Below are positions 53,990 to 59,740 of a stretch of DNA of 59,740 bases, in pieces. This stretch comes from QHXM01 sp032160165 (GTDB lineage: Bacteria; Acidobacteriota; Blastocatellia; Pyrinomonadales; Pyrinomonadaceae): assembly GCA_032160165.1 (NCBI GenBank), contig JAVHWA010000008.1, positions 1 through 59,740 of the forward strand, in the 5' to 3' direction. Each line of letters opens with the position of its first letter. Within the stretch, counting starts at the first letter, position 1. A model generated the notes under the pieces. The model made no database searches, was not told the DNA's origin, and saw only the letters and a program-made list of their open reading frames with translations. A program made the position numbers and the translations under genes.

Positions 53990-54211
53990 CTAACGCCGAA
54001 GGCGTTGGCAAATTCCAGCCCTGGGCAATGCCCAGGGTAAGACGTGAGCTGTCTAGCCGAAATTACCCTGAAAGGGTTTACGAAATGCGATCGCCAACGC
54101 CAATCCGGAGTGCGGTATTACTCGCCAACACTTTCACTGTTGGCATAATTATCGTCCACCTTCCCCAGGATTTCATCCTGGGCTGAAATTCGCGAACGCC
54201 TTCGGCGTTGA
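53990..54211. repeat. Nested-hairpin element
   Basis: AACGCCGAAGGCGTT (53992-54006) and AACGCCTTCGGCGTT (54195-54209) are the outer pair. Inside are CCCTGGGCAATGCCCAGGG (54019-54037), ACCCTGAAAGGGT, GCCAACACTTTCACTGTTGGC (54124-54144) and CCCAGGATTTCATCCTGGG (54164-54182). The second and last also pair with each other. It occupies the 314-base gap after uvrC, between convergent genes, with no coding frame supported. Confidence 0.82.
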
Positions 54212-54227
54212 AGACCCTAATCTTAAG

Positions 54228-55007
54228 CTACACCGGCGGCGTTTGCCCGCCTTTGACACCGGAAAAATCGTAGGTGATATGGAGCGTCAGCTTTCCATCT
54301 TTGACTTCCGAGCGAACGTCAGTCACCTGCGCCTTGAGCATGCCGTTGCTCGAAACCACCGGCATCATCAATGCGAGCTGAGGAGCTCGCAGGATTTCCA
54401 ACGGATTGATGCGCTGATTGATGGATCGCTGAACGAAGATCGTTGCGATCCCGCCGACTGCCGCAGGTGCGCCCTCAAGATTTACTCCCTCGACATCTAT
54501 CTGGCCATAAACAGTCTGCTTCTCTTTGTCGAATGACAACTGAATACTCGCCTGCGCCCAGCCGCTGAAGCGGACACATCCGCCGAAGATGTTCTTGCTT
54601 CCATTGAAGGCAAGCGGCGCCACAATCTTGCCATCGGCAAAGCGCACGCTTGTTTTGACGTTGCTGCCCTCTGTCGCCAACACGACCAGATCGGGACACT
54701 CTGCCTGAAACGCGGCCGGCACAAGTTTGTCGCCTGCGCCATTGACGGTGTCTCGCTCCAGTCGGCTCAACTCAAGAGGAAAGGTCGGCGGGCCGAGGTC
54801 TCGAAAGATGGTGGCCAATAAAGGGTCGAAAAACTTTTCATCCAGACTGACGATTGCGGTACCCGGCGCATCGCCCTGGGGGTCAGGAGCCTTAACTGCG
54901 ACCCCCGGCAACGGCTTCGCCTTAGGCGCTCCCAGAATGAAGAGCACGAGAAGGGCGCCCAATACCAGGCCGGCGATGCCGGTGATCAATGCGAGTAGAT
55001 ACTTCAT
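54228..55007 (-). CDS. Membrane-anchored protein of unknown function
   Basis: 259 residues. One N-terminal transmembrane helix (about 3-27, LLALITGIAGLVLGALLVLF) anchors a beta-rich periplasmic part. Features: GTAIVSLDEKFFDPLLATIF, a Gly/Asn-containing CVRFSGWAQASIQLSF, and RSINQRINPLEILRAPQLAL. It resembles lipid-binding SMP/AsmA-like bodies in style, but I cannot assign it. It is 15 bases after a lipoprotein gene, so the pair is probably one operon. Confidence 0.6.
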   Translation of the reverse strand: MKYLLALITGIAGLVLGALLVLFILGAPKAKPLPGVAVKAPDPQGDAPGTAIVSLDEKFFDPLLATIFRDLGPPTFPLELSRLERDTVNGAGDKLVPAAFQAECPDLVVLATEGSNVKTSVRFADGKIVAPLAFNGSKNIFGGCVRFSGWAQASIQLSFDKEKQTVYGQIDVEGVNLEGAPAAVGGIATIFVQRSINQRINPLEILRAPQLALMMPVVSSNGMLKAQVTDVRSEVKDGKLTLHITYDFSGVKGGQTPPV

Positions 55008-55022
55008 GTCGGATCCCCCTGG

Positions 55023-55922
55023 TTATTGTGTTGGCGCTTGAGTCATCGTGGGCGCCGGAGTAGCAGCAGTGCCGGCTTGCATCATGTTCTGAACAAAGAA
55101 GAGCGCCGCCTTTACGACCGCCTCAACCTGCGCTCGAACTTGTGCGGGATCGACCTTGCTCATTCCCGAGGGCTCGTCGAATACCGTTGAAGGAACGGTG
55201 GTTTGAATGTTCGTCATCTCGGTTACGATCTTGACCGCGCTGGCGCCGCCGACGTTGCCGGAAGAGCTGACCAAAGACTCGGTATGCAGCGGCAAATTGG
55301 TGTCCTTGTCCACGTAGATAAATGATTCGGTTTTTACATCTCCGGCTTGTGTGCCTGTCTTCGCGGCGGCAGTACATCGATACTTAACTGCGGTCCGGCC
55401 GCCAAAGGATTCCTCTCCTACGCTCTCGCAGCCGCGAATTGTTTTGGTCTGATTCACGATCTGTCCTGGCGTCATTACCGATGGGACTTCGAAGCCCGTC
55501 GATTTGGCGTCAATCTCAGCATACTGTTTGCGATTCGGAAGAATGATGTAGCGCTTGTCGGCGCGGTCGAGATAAACGACCTGATCACCGCCCGGAAGCT
55601 TGAAAGCGATCCGGCGATTTCCACCGCTGCGCGCGAAGTCCGCAGTGAGCGGCGGCGTGCTCATGTTCTGGGTGCCGGTGACTTCGACTTTGAGCGTAAC
55701 AGTTGCGCTGTATTGATCGGGCTCGCGTGTATCGATAGCCGTGCCCGTGGTTGATGTGTTTGCGTTCGCATTTGACGTGTTGGACGCGTTCAGGTTGACG
55801 GAGCTGTTAGAGGTATTTGAATTGGTGTTAGTCGCAGATTGTGGCTGACACGCTACGCCGGCAAGCGCCAGCGCCAGTCCCATCAACAATCTAGCCGGAG
55901 CGCGTGAGACATAGTTCGGCAT
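55023..55922 (-). CDS. Putative lipoprotein (DUF4412/LolA-like)
   Basis: 299 residues from the ATG at 55922 (AAGGAGAG 6 bases upstream). Signal peptide with lipobox-like AGVAC, then an Asn/Ser/Thr-rich linker (TNTNSNTSNSS and on) as expected for a surface- or outer-membrane-tethered lipoprotein. The folded part (about 70-280) is beta-rich: YSATVTLKVEVTGTQNMS, VYLDRADKRYIILPNRKQYA, FIYVDKDTNLPLHTESL. This is the style of the LolA-like beta fold and of DUF4412. Likely carries or senses lipid; this is inference. Followed by the anchored protein at 54228. Confidence 0.75.
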   Translation of the reverse strand: MPNYVSRAPARLLMGLALALAGVACQPQSATNTNSNTSNSSVNLNASNTSNANANTSTTGTAIDTREPDQYSATVTLKVEVTGTQNMSTPPLTADFARSGGNRRIAFKLPGGDQVVYLDRADKRYIILPNRKQYAEIDAKSTGFEVPSVMTPGQIVNQTKTIRGCESVGEESFGGRTAVKYRCTAAAKTGTQAGDVKTESFIYVDKDTNLPLHTESLVSSSGNVGGASAVKIVTEMTNIQTTVPSTVFDEPSGMSKVDPAQVRAQVEAVVKAALFFVQNMMQAGTAATPAPTMTQAPTQ

Positions 55923-56000
55923 AAGAGAACTCTCCTTTGTAAGCTGATCGCTCACTGATCGTTAAAACTGTTGAGGGGGAACGAGGGGTTAGGATACCAC

Positions 56001-56190
56001 AGAGCAGTTGGCAGTTGGCAGTTGGCGGTTGGCAGTTTGCAGTCTGCGGTGAGCGGCTAGTAGTGGCCTTGGCCGGCGCTTGACGGATTCCGCAAAAGAG
56101 CAAACCGCACGTCCATCGGTTCTACTGCAAACTGCCAACTTCTAACTGACTGCCAACTGCAAACCGCCAACCGCCATCTGCAAACTGCTT
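56001..56190. repeat. Large heptad tandem repeat (GGCAGTT / CCAACTG)
   Basis: AGTTGGC-type units at 56001-56057 face TGCAAAC/TGCCAAC/CGCCAAC units at 56122-56190. It fills the middle of the 340-base gap between the divergent lipoprotein genes; no coding frame is supported in the gap. With arms over 50 bases it is the longest example in the window. Confidence 0.87.
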
Positions 56191-56262
56191 TCCCTTGACT
56201 CACTCTCGGATTTCGCGTAGAAGCGGCTTGCTTGTCCAGCTCTGTAGCAAGTGAGTCGTATC

Positions 56263-56952
56263 ATGAAAAGAATTCTTGCAATCGTAGGCTTATCCGCGCT
56301 GGTCCTTTCGTGCAGCAAGGTCGGACAGAAATTCGATCAAGGCAATTCCGGTTCGCCCGGCGCATCGACCACAGGCAACTCCGGAAGTTCGACGGGAAGC
56401 TCGACCACCCAAACCGGGAGCTCGACTTCGGCCGATACCGCCGGGGGCCAGTCGGTGGAACTCCCCAAGCCCACTGCGGCCCAACTTGCGGCGATCGAAG
56501 GCGGACAGGAAGCCAAGTGGGACCAACAGGGAATGTCCTGGACTGTTCCCAAAGGATGGGTCAAAGAGAAGGCAGAGAACACCATGTTCAACTGGCGTTC
56601 GACCGGAGGAGGAGATTTTCAGTTCCTGATCGTCAGCATCTCACCTATGGGAGAGGATTTTCCCACGGACATTTCGCTGAAAGCGTTTTACGACGGAGCC
56701 GTGACTCGGAAGAAGAACGGCGAGGTTGAAGAAGTGCGATGGCTCGAGCTGGATGGGGTCAAAGGCGTCTCGTTTCGCGAGGCAATGCCTGAGGGCGCGG
56801 AAGATCCGCGTCGCCTGCAATGGATGACTTACAGAAAGTTTGCCGGACAAACGCAGATGGTAAACCTCATTCTCTCGACGAAGGGCAGGAACTTTGATAA
56901 GTCGCTCGATACCCTTTACGGCATCCTCTACACGACGAAGCTGGTTCACTGA
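56263..56952 (+). CDS. Putative lipoprotein with Ser/Thr/Gly-rich linker
   Basis: 229 residues from the ATG at 56263. Signal peptide ending ALVLSC (lipobox, Cys near residue 17), then a low-complexity Gly/Ser/Thr stretch (about 25-65; GNSGSSTGSSTTQTGSSTS) and a folded domain (about 75-225) with GMSWTVPKGWVKEKAENTMF and WLELDGVKGVSFREAMPEG. This resembles PsbP-like or serine/threonine-kinase-associated lipoproteins but without a firm match. Outer membrane or inner membrane location depends on Lol sorting. Single gene, convergent with the ARPP-1 gene. Confidence 0.75.
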   Translation: MKRILAIVGLSALVLSCSKVGQKFDQGNSGSPGASTTGNSGSSTGSSTTQTGSSTSADTAGGQSVELPKPTAAQLAAIEGGQEAKWDQQGMSWTVPKGWVKEKAENTMFNWRSTGGGDFQFLIVSISPMGEDFPTDISLKAFYDGAVTRKKNGEVEEVRWLELDGVKGVSFREAMPEGAEDPRRLQWMTYRKFAGQTQMVNLILSTKGRNFDKSLDTLYGILYTTKLVH

Positions 56953-56956
56953 AGAG

Positions 56957-57089
56957 ATGTCCAAAGTCCAAGGTCCAAGGTCCAAAGTCCGGCATAGGCA
57001 GGGAGCGACGTGCATGAGCAGATTAGCTACCCTTAGCGCGCACCTTTCAACAGCGGACTTTGGACTTTGGACATTGGACCTTGGACATC
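56957..57089. repeat. Heptad tandem repeat (GTCCAAA type) between convergent genes
   Basis: GTCCAAA, GTCCAAG and GTCCAAA units (56959-56990) face TTTGGAC, TTTGGAC, ATTGGAC and CTTGGAC units (57055-57089). It starts 4 bases after one stop codon and ends 1 base before the stop of the converging gene. A hairpin here would end transcription from both sides. Confidence 0.88.
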
Positions 57090-57090
57090 T

Positions 57091-58149
57091 TCACTGCTTC
57101 GTCACATAACTCCGATGAAGCCAGGCCTCCTTCTGCTTTTCATCCCGAGTCTCGAAAAGAATGTTGTCGTCAGTCTCCCGCGTTACCATTCGGATCCGAG
57201 GGGTGACTAGGTTTTCTGAGGCGTTACCTTTCTCGACTTCGGAGAAGAACGCCCTTACGCTCTCCGCTTGAACGGGACTAACCTTCGTGCCTTTCTTTAG
57301 CTCCGCGACAGCTTCAACCGCACTCGCTTTCAAAAGCTTGGGCCAGAGTTTTCGAAAGAGAACGCTGGAGCCGTAGACATCCGCGCTGTTCACCTTTCCG
57401 TTGATGGCGAACGCATAACCGATCACGTCTGATTTGCCCTCAATCAGTCCAGAGAGTTTCCTAACGTACGCATCGGTCATCTCCTTCACCTTTTTGTTCT
57501 CGAGGCTTAATTGAAGACTCGACACAGAGACCGACGAATTCACGGTCACCTGGGCGTTTGCGCTTAGCTTTTCCTGCGCTTCGGCGACTTTGGCCCACAC
57601 TTCGGTCTGAGACTTCGAAGCATTCGCAGCCACCTTTAAATCTCTGGTCGCGATGCGGTCCTCAGAAGATCCGAAGTCGGCCGCGGCTTCGCCTCCTCGC
57701 TGTCGCCAGCGTCCCTGTTCTACACAGAAGGCAGCGATTGGAATTTTTCCGGAGTGCGCCGGAACAATCAGGTCAACGGCTAGCACACGGTCCTGCTGCC
57801 CGCCTTTCACAATATCGCCCGACTGAACGTAGACCTCCTGGTCGGCAGAGACGTTTTCAATAGAGAGTTCGTTCACGTCCTTTGTCTCATGCACAATCGC
57901 AACTTTTCGCTCCAATGCTTCCTGAAGCGTAAGGAAATTCGTCCCACCCAGAGTGTTGTTCCCATGTATCAGGAAGATGGAAAGGTTTTCGTGAGTGTAT
58001 GGCCCGGTTATCTTGTAGTCGGCCATGGCGTCAAATTTCTTTGCAGGTGATTTCCCGGGGAGAACCTTCGCGGTAACAAACATTGCCAGCGGGAGCCCAA
58101 GGACTGTCAGCAGGAACATGATCCCGATGGAAAGCGAGCGGTACTTCAT
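57091..58149 (-). CDS. ARPP-1 domain protein (DUF6569), exported
   Basis: 352 residues from the ATG at 58149 (TAGGAGG 6 bases upstream). An N-terminal hydrophobic segment (about 7-26, SIGIMFLLTVLGLPLAMFVT) is a signal peptide or anchor. The rest matches ARPP-1: PYTHENLSIFLIHGNNT, EALERKVAIVHETKDVNEL, QSGDIVKGGQQDRVLAVDLI, and KIPIAAFCVEQGRW. ARPP-1 is named for its association with ARG and rhodanese-phosphatase genes and has no proven activity; no such partners are visible here. Single gene. Confidence 0.82.
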   Translation of the reverse strand: MKYRSLSIGIMFLLTVLGLPLAMFVTAKVLPGKSPAKKFDAMADYKITGPYTHENLSIFLIHGNNTLGGTNFLTLQEALERKVAIVHETKDVNELSIENVSADQEVYVQSGDIVKGGQQDRVLAVDLIVPAHSGKIPIAAFCVEQGRWRQRGGEAAADFGSSEDRIATRDLKVAANASKSQTEVWAKVAEAQEKLSANAQVTVNSSVSVSSLQLSLENKKVKEMTDAYVRKLSGLIEGKSDVIGYAFAINGKVNSADVYGSSVLFRKLWPKLLKASAVEAVAELKKGTKVSPVQAESVRAFFSEVEKGNASENLVTPRIRMVTRETDDNILFETRDEKQKEAWLHRSYVTKQ

Positions 58150-58379
58150 AACGCTACCTCCTAATAGAAGCGAAAAAGATTTGGCGTGCATTACGCTTCG
58201 TACTGAGAACGGGAGACGGAGGTGTTCTTGCACGGAAGCGGCGAAGTTGTCTCTTTGGTTGCGGAGTTGAGTGCGTTGCGTTGCCAGCGCCGCAGTAATT
58301 TGAAGAGTGTTATGCGGAAAGAGGAATTGAACGCGGAGGGCGCAGAGTAAACTAATTGATTAGAACGGAAGCTTCACCT

Positions 58380-59012
58380 TCAATCGGCCGCTTCCGTCTC
58401 GTATGACGTTGGAGCGTCGGCGTGAGGAACAAAGCAGCGACGACAGCGCGCCTCGTACATTCCACCAGCGCCGACTGCGACGCGCTCTTCAGATTCGAAT
58501 GTGCGTTGCGAATAGTTGGCGGGCTGGCCACAACGCATACATATGGCGTGAGTCTTGGTGATGTACTCGGCGATAGCAAGAAGCTGCGGCATCGGTTCGA
58601 AGGGAAGTCCGGTATAATCCTGATCAAGTCCGGCGATGATGACGCGGATCCCGCGACGCGCGAGTTCGTTGGCAACGCCTACCAGCTCGTTATCGAAGAA
58701 CTGTCCTTCGTCGATCCCCACAACTTCGGTGCTCGGTTCGACGCGGGCGAGAAGTTCGGCCGCCGTGTCGACGGTTGAGGATTCGTGGCGCATCTCAGAG
58801 TGCGAGACGATTTGGTCGTGCGAATAACGCTGATCGATCGTCGGTTTGAATACTTGTACCTTTTGGCGCGCAATCCTCGCGCGTCGCAGGCGTCGAATCA
58901 ATTCTTCCGACTTGCCTGAAAACATCGAGCCTGCGATCACTTCGATCCATCCCGGCGTCGTGCGCAGATGGTTAAGGTGCTCGTCATTGCCCTGTGCTGT
59001 TAGTTCTTCCAT
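58380..59012 (-). CDS. tdk: Thymidine kinase
   Basis: 210 residues. Type II thymidine kinase: Walker A AGSMFSGKSEELIRRLRR (28-35 core), the catalytic Glu in VVGIDEGQFFD, the lasso region DYTGLPFEPMPQLLAIAEY, and the zinc site CMRCG ... CRRCF near the C-terminus. It phosphorylates thymidine in the salvage pathway. A 23-residue N-terminal extension precedes the usual start of the fold (WIEVIAGSM). Standalone; divergent promoters are not obvious. The upstream neighbour is the amidohydrolase fragment. Confidence 0.95.
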   Translation of the reverse strand: MEELTAQGNDEHLNHLRTTPGWIEVIAGSMFSGKSEELIRRLRRARIARQKVQVFKPTIDQRYSHDQIVSHSEMRHESSTVDTAAELLARVEPSTEVVGIDEGQFFDNELVGVANELARRGIRVIIAGLDQDYTGLPFEPMPQLLAIAEYITKTHAICMRCGQPANYSQRTFESEERVAVGAGGMYEARCRRCFVPHADAPTSYETEAAD

Positions 59013-59123
59013 CGTGTTTGAATTCCCTGGTTCAAAATATTATACCGCTCAGATCAACGCAACTTGAGAGCTTGTTCTGCTCCTTGCTCAATTCGCAAAC
59101 TGATAGTTTGCGTTACGAGCTCG

Positions 59124-59276
59124 CTAGCGCCAGCCGACTGAGCCTCTGACTGATTCGATGAGCTTTGCCGAGTTATAGCCAACTCCGTTCTTGAAGACTA
59201 TTTCCACCTTTTCGATGTCGGCGATGTTCTTCGTGGGGTCGCCCTGCAGCACGATCAAGCATCCCCGTACGTCGCG
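59124..59276 (-). pseudogene. Amidohydrolase C-terminal fragment (remnant)
   Basis: Immediately after the DUF84 stop, the same frame continues for 50 codons to a TAG. The translation contains LIVLQGDPTKNIADIEKVEI, followed by VFKNGVGYNSAKLIESVRG. This is the typical C-terminal strand-and-helix of imidazolonepropionase-like amidohydrolases (a xxVxGDP, xxxDIxKVxxVFKNG pattern). No catalytic part is present. There is no start codon or ribosome site. I read it as the leftover 3' end of a deleted amidohydrolase gene. Confidence 0.75.
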
Positions 59277-59740
59277 CTAGCTGTAGAGCTTTGAGTTATA
59301 GAAAGGTGCGAAGGCCGCTATCAGCGCCGCTTCAAAACTCATTGATCGCGTAAGAAGATCTCTCGAGAGTACACCCCACGCCCCCTGCCGACTGCGGACA
59401 TCAAGTTCGCCTGCGACTTCGTCGATCACGATTCCCAATTCCCGCTTGCCATCGATCACTTTGTGGGCTATCGCCCGCGGCACCGTCACAGCAGGCGCGG
59501 CGCCATAGAAACCACGTGCACCGTCCGTTACAAAGGCCCATCCGCGCAGGAACGTGTGCCACTCTTCGTCGATGTCGATTGAATGAAAACCGCCTTCGAG
59601 TCCCACGAACAGATCGGCCCTTATTCCTTCGTGCTCGAGTTGGTGGCGGACAGCCTCGGCCCTTGCGCGTGCACCGCGCATCAGCTCCCAGTCTGTCAGA
59701 GGCATGGCCGGGGCGTCGGTTTCAACCGCTCGCGCGGTGA
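59277..59740 (-). CDS. DUF84 / inosine-xanthosine triphosphatase (YjjX-like), 5' end outside window
   Basis: The last 154 or so codons of a gene that runs off the window; the frame is open to the edge and MPLTDWELMRGARARAEAV at the ATG 59705 is an internal family motif (MPLTDEE...GA.NRA), so the start lies upstream. Other markers are DLFVGLEGGFHSID, AWGVLSRDLLTRSMSFEAAL and AFAPFYNSKLY at the end. YjjX removes pyrophosphate or phosphate from non-canonical ITP/XTP to protect nucleic acids. The stop is followed directly, in frame, by an amidohydrolase remnant. Confidence 0.88.
   Translation of the reverse strand, partial: TARAVETDAPAMPLTDWELMRGARARAEAVRHQLEHEGIRADLFVGLEGGFHSIDIDEEWHTFLRGWAFVTDGARGFYGAAPAVTVPRAIAHKVIDGKRELGIVIDEVAGELDVRSRQGAWGVLSRDLLTRSMSFEAALIAAFAPFYNSKLYS

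Noticed and set aside
1..59740. Prophage, integron or transposon insertion
   Set aside because: No integrase, transposase, terminase or capsid-like protein was recognised; genes read as ordinary chromosomal content.
1..59740. tRNA or rRNA genes
   Set aside because: No T-loop GGTTCGAATCC-type sequence in a cloverleaf context and no rRNA-like conserved blocks were seen; a covariance search would be decisive.

Overview
This window (about 57% GC by eye) looks like a chromosome segment of an Acidobacteriota bacterium, most likely class Blastocatellia (subdivision 4). That is an inference from gene content: four secreted VWA proteins of the acidobacterial (TIGR03436-like) type, a very large TonB-receptor-like protein with an N-terminal carboxypeptidase-regulatory domain (Oar type), a Ser/Thr kinase fused to a TolB/FlgO-like domain and TPRs, long PAS/GAF sensor kinases, and several small zinc-ribbon membrane proteins. 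No rRNA, tRNA, CRISPR array, phage or transposase gene was recognised.

Layout. 1-2022 (+): a DUF309 protein cut by the window edge, a DUF4149 membrane protein and a GrdB/PrdB-like protein. 2137-9854 (-): a 1724-residue hybrid histidine kinase and two secreted VWA proteins. 10084-16798 (-): a housekeeping block with an RluD-type pseudouridine synthase, lgt, lspA, ileS, a coiled-coil membrane protein and a YtxH protein. 17080-20043 (-): a GAF-GAF sigma-54 activator and a small lytic transglycosylase. 20657-24709: an FmdB zinc ribbon, a third VWA protein, three small membrane/zinc-ribbon proteins and a class I aminotransferase. 24985-31342 (+): an envelope acylation cassette made of an SGNH protein, an MBOAT acyltransferase, a second SGNH protein with a zinc ribbon, a stand-alone acyl carrier protein and a KAS III enzyme. 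31627-37690 (-): a TPR protein, a Slt70-like transglycosylase, a secreted Ig/PKD-like protein and a GAF protein. 37921-38618 (+): a single-domain response regulator translationally coupled to a small unknown protein. 39204-49690 (-): the Oar-like receptor, the Ser/Thr kinase, a Tat-exported class V aminotransferase coupled to a fourth VWA protein, and a YtcJ-type amidohydrolase. 49883-59740: a dienelactone hydrolase, a small secreted protein, a PfkB kinase, uvrC, three envelope lipoproteins or anchored proteins, an ARPP-1 protein, thymidine kinase and a DUF84 NTPase that runs off the end, followed by a decayed amidohydrolase tail.

The most striking signal is not a gene. At least twelve sites carry degenerate tandem repeats with a strict 7-bp period, nearly always as two inverted arms, so the transcript could fold into a long hairpin. 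They usually sit directly after stop codons or between convergent genes. Two have entered coding sequence: one lies wholly inside the pseudouridine synthase gene in frame, and one encodes the tail of LspA. A second class of intergenic element, with nested palindromes enclosed by a longer inverted repeat, occurs at 31447-31593, 35164-35328, about 38821-39160 and 53990-54211. The acylation cassette resembles a Dlt system in part list (MBOAT, SGNH, carrier protein) but has a KAS III where Dlt has an amino-acid ligase, and it is the best candidate for an undescribed pathway.
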